Source: an uncultured bacterium (lineage in GTDB: Bacteria; Actinomycetota; Coriobacteriia; Coriobacteriales; Coriobacteriaceae). From it: DNA of 64,000 nucleotides. The notes under the pieces were generated by a model. The model was not told the origin of the DNA. It worked only from the letters and a program-made list of their open reading frames with translations, and ran no database searches. Below, piece by piece: positions 9,622 through 17,471 of this stretch (its first letter is position 1; the number at the start of each line of letters is the position of its first letter). The position numbers and the translations under genes were made by a program. The DNA is taken from contig CAJMPU010000011.1 in assembly GCA_905215505.1 (NCBI GenBank), positions 1 to 64,000 of the forward strand. Direction: 5' to 3'.

Positions 9622-10554
9622 ATGGATAAACCATTTAAATCTATTGATGAGCAGATTGCTATTCTTGAAAGCCGTGGACTCGAATGCGATAACAGTACTC
9701 GTTTAGTTTTGGAGCGCGAGGGGTACTATCCGGTTGTTAACGGCTACAAGGATTTGTTTCTCGGCCAACGGGGAGATTCTTGCCAAGAGGTTTTCGTAAA
9801 AGGGACCAAGTTTTCTGATATCTATCGTTTATTCGAATTCGATCGAACGTTGCGCCTGCTGATGTTTGAGTATTTTAACAAGGCGGAAGCAGTTCTTAAA
9901 ACCGTCTGCTCTTATCGGTTTGCCATGGCTCATAAAGATAACCAAGAAGCATACCTTGATAGAGATTCCTATCGTGCTGATGCCGGCTATCGAAAAAAGA
10001 TCGACAAGCTTATCGGTGATTTCGAGAAGGTGTTATGTAGGTCTAAAAAATGGAACAGTGATTATAAAAGGGACTACATTCGTCATTATGAAAATAATCA
10101 CGATAATACGCCGGTATGGATTCTTATGAATTATTTAATGCTTGGCCAGGCATTCAAGTTTTTTGAGTTTCAACCAGAAAGTATGAGAAATTCCATTGCC
10201 AAGTCGTTTTCCGATCTTTATTCCGAGACGCATGAAGTCGATAAACGCATCAGCCCTCGAAGGCTGAGGCTCGCATACGATCACATCAAAGATTTTCGAA
10301 ATATCTGTGCGCATGACGAACGTCTATTCTGCGCCAGGGTGTCTCCGTCTCACGATGTCAATCTAGTAGGGGTTTTAAGCGATCTTGAGCTAGTGCTGAC
10401 TGAGGATGACTATAAGATGTTACGCCGAAACATACTGCTTGATGCACTTAAGTTGAGTGACGAGCTCAGCAACGATGCCAGCGCAAAGGTGCTTTTCGCT
10501 ATGGGCGTTAACGATTTGCCGAGCGTGTTTCCTAAGGAAATATTGGGGTCGTAA
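9622..10554 (+). CDS. Abi_2 family (AbiD/AbiF) abortive infection protein
   Basis: A 310-residue protein with the hallmarks of the Abi_2 family: an N-terminal SIDEQIAILESRGL helix, YYPVVNGYKDLF, FDRTLRLLMFEYFNKAEAVLKT, and the HEPN-type active site FRNICAHDERLF with R226-x4-H231. Family members are phage-triggered toxins that stop growth; the HEPN fold points to RNA cleavage. Known AbiF systems are accompanied by a structured RNA made from the upstream region, and such a leader is present here. All family landmarks are intact, unlike the two remnants at 11653 and 15118. The ATG at 9622 lies close after the leader; a GGGG stretch at 9613-9616 may serve as the ribosome site. The 3' end faces the minus-strand gene, with a strong hairpin between them. 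Confidence 0.85.
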   Translation: MDKPFKSIDEQIAILESRGLECDNSTRLVLEREGYYPVVNGYKDLFLGQRGDSCQEVFVKGTKFSDIYRLFEFDRTLRLLMFEYFNKAEAVLKTVCSYRFAMAHKDNQEAYLDRDSYRADAGYRKKIDKLIGDFEKVLCRSKKWNSDYKRDYIRHYENNHDNTPVWILMNYLMLGQAFKFFEFQPESMRNSIAKSFSDLYSETHEVDKRISPRRLRLAYDHIKDFRNICAHDERLFCARVSPSHDVNLVGVLSDLELVLTEDDYKMLRRNILLDALKLSDELSNDASAKVLFAMGVNDLPSVFPKEILGS

Positions 10555-10608
10555 TCGCCGCGAGTGATGAATTTACCCTACAAGTTGGATGCGCATGAGA
10601 TCGCGCAG

Positions 10609-10650
10609 AGCGGGCGGGACGTTGCCCATTGTTGGCGTCCCGCCCGCGCT
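10609..10650. terminator. Bidirectional hairpin between convergent genes
   Basis: Perfect 12-bp GC stem (10610-10621 pairs with 10636-10647, GCGGGCGGGACG/CGTCCCGCCCGC) around a 14-nt loop, placed between the 3' ends of the Abi_2 gene and the minus-strand gene. There is no U-run on either side, so termination would not be of the classic type. Confidence 0.55.
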
Positions 10651-10657
10651 TCGTTGG

Positions 10658-11329
10658 CTATACGCGATGCGGGAGCTCCAGCATGAGGCCGTCTTGCGAC
10701 TCTTCGAGGCTCGGCACCGAAGCCTTCCAGGAAAAGTCTGCGAGGCTGCTGCTTAGGTCAAGCTCTGCATGGGCGTAGTTTTCAATTCTGCGGTCGGTGT
10801 GATCCTCGTCTGGTAAAAGGGGACATTCGACCGGTCGCGACCCGATGATTCGATACTCCTGCTGATATGCGTACTTGGGCGTTTTGATAACGAGATTGTA
10901 CGGGATGCCCTCAAAGATCTCGCGGATCTGTTTTGGCCTGGGGACGCCGTAGGAGATGGGGCCGTGGGCGTAGATGCTTCCGTCGTCGGCGATGCGCCTG
11001 TCGGCGAGGCGCGTGAAGCTGTCGTACCGCACAATGCCGATCCACCCGTCCGCGCACCCGAACTCCTGGATCATGCATATCGGGATTTTCACGGTGTTGT
11101 CGACGATATCGTTCTCGCAGACCGTGTACATGCAGTAGATGGGCAGGCGGGAATATCCGTAGAGGCATACCCCGGGGGCCATGGACGCCTCGAGCGGATC
11201 GCCCTGCTCGCCAGGCAGGCCATGGTAGTAGCCGGCCGCGCTCATGTAGAGGCGGTCGTTTATCAAGTCGTCGATGTATGCTTCCCTGGGTGCGAACTTA
11301 AGTAGGTAGACAATGCCGTCGTTGGGCAT
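10658..11329 (-). CDS. Unknown protein, duplicated family
   Basis: A 223-residue soluble-looking protein that I do not recognise. The N-terminal YLLKFAPREAYIDDLIN, the block AAGYYHGLPGEQGDPLEAS and the mid-section TPKYAYQQEYRI are the most striking parts. The first 78 residues recur almost unchanged in a truncated copy at 12739-12976, and the upstream DNA is duplicated as well. Later segments (GWIGIVRYDSFTRLADRR, QQEYRIIGSRPVE) resemble the short-strand pattern of proteins that begin by stating the gene is live or reporting positions, but this gives no function. It lies between an Abi_2 gene and a decayed Abi_2 leader, so a defence role is possible. GC content is higher than in the flanking genes and close to the host core. 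Confidence 0.75.
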   Translation of the reverse strand: MPNDGIVYLLKFAPREAYIDDLINDRLYMSAAGYYHGLPGEQGDPLEASMAPGVCLYGYSRLPIYCMYTVCENDIVDNTVKIPICMIQEFGCADGWIGIVRYDSFTRLADRRIADDGSIYAHGPISYGVPRPKQIREIFEGIPYNLVIKTPKYAYQQEYRIIGSRPVECPLLPDEDHTDRRIENYAHAELDLSSSLADFSWKASVPSLEESQDGLMLELPHRV

Positions 11330-11440
11330 GGTGTTTCCTTTCTTTGGTAGTGACGTCCCGGGTCGCTTTGCGGGTCCGACTTCTCACTGCCAAGATAAGG
11401 GAATTCTCAGAACCATCGTGCCGGATTGGCGTGGATCTGC
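11330..11440 (-). repeat. Duplicated upstream region, copy 1
   Basis: The roughly 110 bp in front of the minus-strand gene resemble 12977-13085 in front of its truncated paralogue: ggtagtga-gtcccggg-cgctttg in the first third and a shared cgtgccggga/cgtgccggat further on. The region should contain the promoter of the minus-strand gene. Confidence 0.6.
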
Positions 11441-11540
11441 GCCGCCTGGGTGTGTTGGCTCATTGGAACGATGGTACAGGCGTAAAAAGAGTTTTTAAGA
11501 GACGTCTCCTCAAGTTGCGGGATTCGTTGTCGGCGATTGC

Positions 11541-11640
11541 CCGCTATCGGGTTCCCCCTTAAAGGTATTTTACGAAGAGACCATGCTGCGGCACGCCCGG
11601 CTTGGTTTACAGAGGCCGCCGAATGACGGTTTCTGCGTTT
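11541..11640 (+). ncRNA. Second copy of the Abi leader, decayed
   Basis: Homologous by eye to the leader at 9515-9615, with the ccggcttggt core and the ccgccgaa...acggttt arms. The stem that is perfect in the first copy is disrupted here (ccgccgaatgacgg), which suggests loss of function together with the gene that follows. Confidence 0.4.
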
Positions 11641-11652
11641 TTATGGGTACAG

Positions 11653-11799
11653 GTGGATGAGAAAATTGAGTTATTTATATGCTGGCTGTCGCGCTTGATG
11701 CCATGGATAGGATTTGCTGTCGGTAAATGCGTGCTGAGGTCATTCCCTGATCTTTTGCGTTTCCTTGCCGGCGATGAACTGAATCGCCTCCTGAATTGA
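11653..11799 (+). pseudogene. Possible Abi_2 N-terminal remnant
   Basis: Directly after the second leader copy, a GTG at 11653 opens VDEKIELF, which lines up with IDEQIAIL at the start of the intact Abi_2 protein, at the same distance from the leader. The similarity ends after about eight residues and the frame stops at 11799, so at most a short 5' fragment survives. Between 11800 and 11912 I see no gene. Confidence 0.3.
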
Positions 11800-11912
11800 T
11801 AACAGTTGACACTATGTTTAATTTAAATGTATGAAACTCATTTGGCCACATGGCCAATTGGCTATGTGGCTTTATTGGGCTTGTTCGTTTTTTATAAGAG
11901 GGGTGGTACTTG

Positions 11913-12452
11913 ATGTGTGCTGTTTTTGAATTTCTTCAGGCCTTGTGTCCGGTTGCAACTATTTTTTTGACGGGATTTGTTGCATTGCGTGACACGACAC
12001 ATATGCATAAGGAAGAAGCTCGTCGAAGAGAGGCGGACATGCTGTCTCAGCCCTCTTCGGTTGCCGCTTGGCTCGAAGGCGATTTACGGGGCTTATCGCA
12101 TATTGTTATTCGAAATGACAGCGATCTTCCTATTTATGAGGTTGTGGTTACCGTTGTTATCACTAAAGGACATGGATGTACTAAAGGAGAAGACTTAAAG
12201 GGCTGCAGCGAATATCGGAAAAAGTTCGCCCTGATTCCTCCTGGGCTCTATATTGCCGATGTCGACATGAATGGTTTTGGTGGCATGCACAGATTTCCAT
12301 TGATTGAGATTGGTTTTATATGTGCAAACGGAAAGTCGTGGGTTCGCCGTGGAGATGGATTACTTGATCAAATTGACTCATCTCCCATCCTCCATTTTGA
12401 ACTGGGTTTGCCCGTTGAATTTGACCCCGTCGTTCCTTACCAAATCGGATGA
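11913..12452 (+). CDS. Unknown protein with N-terminal membrane anchor
   Basis: A 179-residue protein with one N-terminal hydrophobic helix (FEFLQALCPVATIFLTGFVA) followed by a charged linker (HKEEARRREAD) and a beta-rich domain (SHIVIRNDSDLPIYEVVVTV, then RFPLIEIGFICANGKSWVRR). The pattern of a short anchor plus an immunoglobulin-like or similar beta domain is seen in many small cargo genes of accessory regions; I do not recognise a family. The ATG at 11913 is preferred over the TTG at 11910 because GAGGGG at 11898-11903 is well spaced. It stands alone between two decayed loci and has AT-rich codon use. Confidence 0.6.
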   Translation: MCAVFEFLQALCPVATIFLTGFVALRDTTHMHKEEARRREADMLSQPSSVAAWLEGDLRGLSHIVIRNDSDLPIYEVVVTVVITKGHGCTKGEDLKGCSEYRKKFALIPPGLYIADVDMNGFGGMHRFPLIEIGFICANGKSWVRRGDGLLDQIDSSPILHFELGLPVEFDPVVPYQIG

Positions 12453-12712
12453 TGCAGTTTTGTTCTAACCGTTGTTGGTTCACGGTCGCTTCTAATGGGT
12501 TGGCGGGAAGTGGGATTCGGTCGGCGTCGCGCCTCGCCTTTCTCAGTGCCGCTACGGATCTCTGGCGGCACATATAACGTTTGACATGCTGGTCGGGTAC
12601 CAGTTGGAGGATGGTCTGAAAAGGGGCGAGAATCTAGGATTCCGTTGATGGACAATAAGGGATTCATGAATGAGCCGAACATCGAATGAAATACCTACAT
12701 GCGGCGCGATGG

Positions 12713-12976
12713 CTATTGATTTAAGATGCAATGTCGGTAGTTGTTGACGGTGTCGTTCTTGTGGACCGTATACGTGCAGTAAATGGGCAAGCGGTAATTG
12801 CCGTAGATGCATGCCCCGGGAACTACGGACGCTTCGAGCGGGTCGCCCTGTTCACCAGACTGTCCATGATAGTGGCCGGCCGCGTTCATATAGAGATGCC
12901 CGTTCAGCAGGTCGTCGATGTACGCTTCCTTGGGTGCGAACTTTAGCAGGTAGGCGATGTCGTTGTTGGGGGGCAT
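12713..12976 (-). pseudogene. Truncated paralogue of the 10658-11329 gene
   Basis: The first 78 residues are a close copy of the N-terminus of the minus-strand gene at 10658-11329 (YLLKFAPKEAYIDDLLNG, GEQGDPLEAS, YRLPIYCTYTV), after which homology stops at about 12739 and the frame ends nine residues later. The rest of the family domain is missing, so this is a 5' fragment left by deletion or incomplete duplication. A short perfect stem (GTGCCGC/GCGGCAC, 12547-12572) lies downstream. Confidence 0.75.
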
Positions 12977-13085
12977 GGTGTTTTATTTCTTGGGTAGTGA
13001 TGTCCCGGGCCGCTTTGTGCGTTCGGGGTGCTTGCTACCAAGGTAATGGCGCTAGGCTGGACCCTCGTGCCGGGAGTGGTGTGTG
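12977..13085 (-). repeat. Duplicated upstream region, copy 2
   Basis: Resembles 11330-11440 in sequence and position. The next plus-strand gene has possible starts directly beyond it, so this copy may now lie in the promoter area of that gene. Confidence 0.55.
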
Positions 13086-13160
13086 GCGTGTGCCCGGGCT
13101 GTGCTATTTCGAGTTGACTGGGTGGTCAAGAAATTAAGACCCGCGTCGACTCCATTTGTC

Positions 13161-14207
13161 ATGTCCACAAATCCGTTGGCGTTTGGTGTTAGCATCCCTA
13201 GTGTTCGCCTTGCTGGGGACATTGTTAATTGCCACAGGTATGGCTATTGCTCTATTAGGGGGATTCCCTTGGCAGATCTAGTCCATGTTTTGCCGTTCAA
13301 ATCGGTGAGTGTCGAAGCTCAGAAAGCGCTCTCAAAGATTGAATATCTCGAGGGCGATTCTGTAACCAAAGTGAAAGAGTATGACGACGTTGTACGGTCA
13401 CTTTGGGAGGCTAACCAACTGTATGAACAGTTTCGATGGAACTATGGTGAACTGAGGCGCTTGGTTCCGTGCGATCAGTTTGACTTCTTACCCGACGGCT
13501 TTGCCAATGGGGGTTTTGGCGAGAGGACTGTCGTTAACGCTGCCTTTGGTAATTATGTTTCCGCAGCCCGTGGTCTTGTCGATAGGATGCAGGCAGTTAT
13601 GCGGAAGTATGACCGAGGTTCAAATAAAGAACTATATAAAGACTATTGGAAACTACCTTCTTCTTGGTATGACCAAAGTGGCCTCTATGTTTTTATGTAT
13701 GAGATTCGAAATCCAGTTCAGCATGGTCAAACCGTTGTTTCGCTTGTCAGGGAAAATGATGCGACTAGGGTCAGATTTGATCTTGATCAAATTGTTGATA
13801 TGCGCGAATACAATACCTCGCCAAAACTTTGCGCTTTTCTAAACAAGACAATTTCGAAAATCAAAGACCATGATTCATCCGATTGTCCGTATCTTTGTTT
13901 TCGATATACAAACATGAGGTACAACGAACTTGTTATTGAGTTATTCTGTCATTTCCTGAAATGTGCTGAGCCTAGAATACGCGCCGCTCGTAAGGATATG
14001 CAAAGTTTGCTATTACAACACAGCAAAGCAGTCGGCAAGTTGGGCGGCTCTTCCTTTGTTGCATATGTTGATGGCGATATGACCCATGTTTATGATGAAG
14101 TTGATGTTGACCCAGTTAAGCAATTAAAAGATATACACCGAAAGGCACAGAAGCATCTAAAGGATGCTCGAAATGCAATTGCGGCTGAGCGAAGGTTAAT
14201 CCGCTAG
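13161..14207 (+). CDS. HEPN-motif candidate protein, unknown
   Basis: A 348-residue, mostly helical protein with no family that I recognise. Residues 183-188 read RNPVQH inside FMYEIRNPVQHGQTV, which fits the HEPN active-site pattern R-x4-H (RN...H) and its usual setting after a helix. The C-terminal 60 residues are strongly charged (KDIHRKAQKHLKDARNA). If it is a HEPN protein it would be a candidate RNase toxin. The ATG at 13161 is taken as start; the frame is open from GTG 13083, and no clear Shine-Dalgarno decides between them. It ends 13 bp before the end of the opposing gene, which also has a HEPN-like motif. AT-rich codon use. Confidence 0.6.
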   Translation: MSTNPLAFGVSIPSVRLAGDIVNCHRYGYCSIRGIPLADLVHVLPFKSVSVEAQKALSKIEYLEGDSVTKVKEYDDVVRSLWEANQLYEQFRWNYGELRRLVPCDQFDFLPDGFANGGFGERTVVNAAFGNYVSAARGLVDRMQAVMRKYDRGSNKELYKDYWKLPSSWYDQSGLYVFMYEIRNPVQHGQTVVSLVRENDATRVRFDLDQIVDMREYNTSPKLCAFLNKTISKIKDHDSSDCPYLCFRYTNMRYNELVIELFCHFLKCAEPRIRAARKDMQSLLLQHSKAVGKLGGSSFVAYVDGDMTHVYDEVDVDPVKQLKDIHRKAQKHLKDARNAIAAERRLIR

Positions 14208-14219
14208 AGAAGATCACAC

Positions 14220-14948
14220 TCATGTTTCGAACTCTTTCTTTCTTAGTCGGCCGAGATATCGATCGAGTTCGTATAAAGCGTCAATGTAGATTTCGGCTGA
14301 GTTGCGGATATCGCGCATATCTAGGCAACACCTTTCAAAATGTAGCTTGCCTTTTTCTGATTGAGTGCTGCGGCAGGTCATTAGCGCGATTTCATTATCC
14401 TCGACACTGTCGGTTTCTTCGAATCCTTTTGGTGTGATGCGATAGATTACTGTGCCCGGATATGAGTCGATAAGACTTTTCCTTCGCACATCAATACAAA
14501 TTCGCCCTTCTGGACCAAAGCCGTACCCCTCATGCTTCGTCGAATTTAAGGGGTGTGCAATTACGATTGAGCGAACCGCCTCAAGATAATTACGCGCCTC
14601 TGTGAGTTCGTTCTGTCTCGAGAACTCGAATTTGGTTCTAATTTTTTCTTTCAAGCAAGTGTAATTAATCTGCCAGTATGCATCTTTAATCCAGGTGGCA
14701 AGTGCTACCAGAAATACAGTGTCCTTAATGTTGGGAGTAAATCCGTCTTTGATGACAGCATTGAAGTCCTGAATGCTGTAGTTGGCCTTAAGAATAAGAT
14801 CAGACATTAATTCATGGTGATCTGGGTCTTTCCAGGGCCACTTCTTGCGAATGCCACCTTTGCCTTCGCCCAGACCGTCCGTGGACTTTAGAGGCTCGAT
14901 TGATTGCGCGTTGTTCCCGTCTACTTGAGTTTCGCTTGGGCTCCTCAT
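14220..14948 (-). CDS. HEPN-motif candidate protein, unknown
   Basis: A 242-residue protein, unrecognised. The segment YLEAVRSIVIAHPL contains R126-x5-H132 in a context (helix ending in R-hydrophobic-AHP) typical of HEPN domains; the preceding helices (DTVFLVALATWIKDAYWQI, KIRTKFEFSRQNELTEARNYL) would form the bundle. The N-terminal 45 residues are polar and probably disordered. It is convergent with the gene at 13161-14207, with only 12 bp between stops, and transcription of the two would collide. No obvious ribosome-binding site precedes the ATG, so an internal start such as M48 is possible. AT-rich codon use fits an acquired gene. Confidence 0.6.
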   Translation of the reverse strand: MRSPSETQVDGNNAQSIEPLKSTDGLGEGKGGIRKKWPWKDPDHHELMSDLILKANYSIQDFNAVIKDGFTPNIKDTVFLVALATWIKDAYWQINYTCLKEKIRTKFEFSRQNELTEARNYLEAVRSIVIAHPLNSTKHEGYGFGPEGRICIDVRRKSLIDSYPGTVIYRITPKGFEETDSVEDNEIALMTCRSTQSEKGKLHFERCCLDMRDIRNSAEIYIDALYELDRYLGRLRKKEFET

Positions 14949-15117
14949 TGTTGTACGTTGTTAATTATCATAAAGATTCGACGGCAAAGCGAGGGGTTGG
15001 GTCACATTTACGTTTTGCTGTAATTCTGTTGTGAGTCCCCACGTCTGTCTCCTTTTTCTTCATTGATTTAGCGCGTTACTATTAACGCCCGAGCCTATTT
15101 ATGAGATTGGAGATCTG

Positions 15118-15361
15118 ATGACCGATGCAAACAAAAAAGCCGTGACTTACGGCGTCCGAGCAGATAGATCACCTCAAATCCAGGGGCTTCCATTTCTCAC
15201 TGATGAGCGAAGACGATGCCAGAGCTTATCTGGAAAAGAACAGCAACTATTTTCGCCTGCGTGCCTATCGGCTTGGGTTTCCTAAGGTCGAGGAGGGAAT
15301 CCGCAAAGGGGAGTATGTAAATCTCGATTTTGAGAGGCCGTACTGGCTCTATGTGTGCTAA
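15118..15361 (+). pseudogene. Abi_2 family remnant (N-terminal part, frameshifted)
   Basis: From 15158 the frame reads EQIDHLKSRGFHFSL, then DDARAYLEKNSNYFRLRAYR, the standard N-terminal region of Abi_2 proteins, and stops at 15361 after about 68 residues, well before the HEPN part. The likely start codon ATG 15118 (MTDANKKAVTY) is in a different frame, so a one-base indel near 15150 separates it from the conserved part. The gene is therefore both frameshifted and truncated. The spacer 14949-15117 holds no other gene. Confidence 0.75.
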
Positions 15362-15398
15362 GGTCTCTACCTGCAATACAAAAGCTCTTCGGGAGCTT

Positions 15399-15438
15399 TA
15401 AGGGCGACGCTTTCAGTTGGAGAGTGTTGCCCTTTTTT
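15399..15438 (+). terminator. Intrinsic terminator
   Basis: AAGGGCGAC... pairs with ...GTTGCCCTT around a loop, followed by six T. It lies after the Abi_2 remnant, perhaps retained from the original gene. Between here and 15632 no gene is seen; the string gggtcacattta occurs both near 15000 and near 15533. Confidence 0.7.
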
Positions 15439-15631
15439 ATGCGTTCAATGTTTTGCATGCTTGCCAGGTGTCGTTTCATTTGGTTGGTAATCAAGGGTGG
15501 TGTCTGAATTAGGGTTATAGAGTTGCCGTTCGGGTCACATTTAGGTTGTAGGGCTGTCTGGAAAGCGGCTTTTCGCCCAGCTTTTTGGAGTCCTTCCTGC
15601 TAAACTTTGTGTTTGAAGTAGGAGGTGCATT

Positions 15632-16351
15632 ATGGATCGAGAAGCTAAAACCGTTCGACTACACATTAACGATGAACAGCTCGATTTTGACTCTTTTAAA
15701 AAGAGCGTCAATTCTTTTGCCGATATGGTTAAGGCTCTTTCGGACGATGCTGCTCCTTTTGCGCAATGGCTCTTTTCTGTTGACCATGGATCTATGGTAT
15801 TTAATGCTGAGCTCGTAAGCGAAGAAGAATACGATCTAGATCCTTGCTTTGAAGTCATTTCTGGGTTTATCGGCCGTTTAAGCAGCGGGCGTGATGTTGG
15901 ATTGTGCCCAAAAAAAGCAAGGGACGAGTATCGAAAGCTTGTCTCTGTTGTGGGCGCAAAGGATAGTGATCCCATTCGCGCAAGTATTGAGGTCATTAGT
16001 GGCAACTGCCCCGTTAAGCACGCTCCTGTTCGTCAGGCATTTGAGGTTGTCGGGGAGCCCCGTAGTTATCAGGTTGTGGGCTCTGTAGTGGGGACTATTT
16101 GTACCTTGGACGCAAAACGTGGCAACAAGTTTGGAATGGTAGACGAAGGAACCGGTAAATATATAAAGGGGAAGTTTCAAGATAAGATTCTTGAAGAGAT
16201 TCGATCCTGTTTTAAGTGCCGTACTCGAGTGTCTGGTGTTTTAACCTACAGATCTGACGGTGTTGTGACGTCTGTCGATGCGCGTAAGGTAGTCATGCAG
16301 CCGGACAAGCTGCCTAAGCTTTCTAGTCTTTGCGGCATTTTGGAGGCCTAG
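15632..16351 (+). CDS. Unknown partner of PIN-domain gene
   Basis: A 239-residue protein with no recognised family. The N-terminal half is helical (FKKSVNSFADMVKALSDDAAPFAQW) and the C-terminal half is strand-rich, with YQVVGSVVGTICTLDA, KFGMVDEGTGKYIKGKF and RVSGVLTYRSDG. It is followed two bases after its stop by a PIN-domain gene, an arrangement that suggests a toxin-antitoxin-like or regulator-nuclease pair in which this protein would bind the nuclease. It is larger than usual antitoxins and shows no obvious DNA-binding motif, so the role is open. The start at 15632 has AGGAGGTG at 15621-15628, ideally spaced. Confidence 0.7.
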   Translation: MDREAKTVRLHINDEQLDFDSFKKSVNSFADMVKALSDDAAPFAQWLFSVDHGSMVFNAELVSEEEYDLDPCFEVISGFIGRLSSGRDVGLCPKKARDEYRKLVSVVGAKDSDPIRASIEVISGNCPVKHAPVRQAFEVVGEPRSYQVVGSVVGTICTLDAKRGNKFGMVDEGTGKYIKGKFQDKILEEIRSCFKCRTRVSGVLTYRSDGVVTSVDARKVVMQPDKLPKLSSLCGILEA

Positions 16352-16353
16352 CA

Positions 16354-16857
16354 GTGAAGTACATCTACTGGGACTCAAATTGCTTCATTGGCTATCTTAA
16401 AGATGAAGAGTACGGGCGCGATGCGCGTAAGGGCGTGGTCCAGGCCGTCGAGCGTGGCGAGGCTAGGTTGGTTACATCGGTCTTTACTATGGTCGAAGTT
16501 GTCAAGTATAAGGTTAAGGGCACCGGCGAGATATCAACCATCGGCCGTCGAGAGTACGGCGCGCTTGAGGACTGCTTTAGTCCTGAAAACGGCGTGCTTC
16601 TAATCAATGTTGATCGCGAGACAGCGGCAATGGCTCGTCGCGCCGTGTGGGATTATAACGTTGATCCTAAGGATGCTATTCATGTTGGGTCCGCGCTTCA
16701 GTTTACCGATGTTATGCTCGACGAGAGTGACGAGTTTGTTTTTCAAACATTTGATAAAAAATTGATCAAACGTGCTCAGGGTTGCGGTGGCATTAAATTC
16801 GAAGAGCCAAACGTTGCAGATTACCCTTACCAGCTCTCTGCCGATTTTGGCGAATAG
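16354..16857 (+). CDS. PIN-domain ribonuclease-like protein
   Basis: A 167-residue PIN-domain protein: YIYWDSNCFIGYL (D7), TMVEVVKYK (E48), DPKDAIHVGSAL (D107) and FQTFDKKLIKRA (D134) give the usual four acidic residues of the metal-dependent RNase site in the correct order. VapC-type toxins share this fold, but the protein is longer than typical VapC (about 130-140 residues). The GTG at 16354 lies two bases after the upstream stop, so the two genes are co-transcribed and translationally coupled. Substrate unknown; tRNA or mRNA are the usual targets of the family. Confidence 0.8.
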   Translation: MKYIYWDSNCFIGYLKDEEYGRDARKGVVQAVERGEARLVTSVFTMVEVVKYKVKGTGEISTIGRREYGALEDCFSPENGVLLINVDRETAAMARRAVWDYNVDPKDAIHVGSALQFTDVMLDESDEFVFQTFDKKLIKRAQGCGGIKFEEPNVADYPYQLSADFGE

Positions 16858-16912
16858 GACGTAACGAAGCGGTTGACTAAAGAATTCCGGTGGAAACCTT
16901 CGGGCGACACTT

Positions 16913-16942
16913 GAAGAGGTTGATGCGTCGACCCTCTTTTTT
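16913..16942 (+). terminator. Intrinsic terminator after PIN gene
   Basis: AGAGG...CCTCT arms around TTGATGCGTCGA, followed by six T, 55 bp after the PIN stop codon. Confidence 0.7.
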
Positions 16943-16989
16943 GGCGATTTCGCCTGGTCGTGCAAGAGTCGCTGGGCGTTAGGCAGAGT

Positions 16990-17411
16990 GTTCTCAGTGA
17001 TACAGTCGTCGTGGACTCTACGTGAGGCGATGACAAAGAAGGGTCGTTGTTCGGTTTTCCGGCAACGGCCCTTTGACGTTTCCGCAACAACTGGATGTTG
17101 TCGCGGATGGCGCTAATGTTGCTAGAACATGCTTTGCAGGGCCTCGCATTTCGGAAGTGCTCGGAAAAATCGAAAACCTCCGAGCACAACTCGTATTTTG
17201 ACGACAAAACCGCAGGTCGTGGATGCCCATAATCGGGGTCTGGCCTACCGGTTCGGATTTTCCCCGCACTTCTGAAATCGTCCGTCGGAAGTATGCGGCA
17301 AATTTCGGAACCCTCGAGCACGCTGTCCTTTTCATGAACAGAAACCGCAGGTAGGCGTGTTGATACTATCCAGTGTGTTCGGCATCTCTAGAATTTGCCG
17401 CATACTTCCGG
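16990..17411. repeat. Intergenic repeat-rich block
   Basis: The 683-bp gap 16858-17540 holds no convincing gene but much structure. There is a GGGTCGTTG/CAACGGCCC hairpin (17040-17073), a perfect 9-bp hairpin GTGCTCGGA/TCCGAGCAC (about 17156-17187), an exact 19-bp inverted repeat (17286-17304 and 17392-17410, core GGAAGTATGCGGCAAATT) separated by 87 bp, and a degenerate direct repeat in which a c-gagcac block is followed after about 25 bp by aaccgcaggt (near 17180-17225 and 17314-17357). This looks like one or two palindromic elements of a dispersed family. Confidence 0.65.
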
Positions 17412-17471
17412 ACTGAGCACCACTTGGTTGGATTATTTATCGATTTGGGGCTGCGGAATCTAGCTTATGCC

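Noticed and set aside
10753..11305. Several other frames over the 10658-11329 gene, on both strands
   Set aside because: The minus-strand 223-residue frame is supported by its truncated paralogue, which conserves the protein in that frame; the others are overlaps.
16990..17411. CRISPR array
   Set aside because: Repeats are degenerate, unequal in spacing and partly inverted, and no cas gene is nearby.
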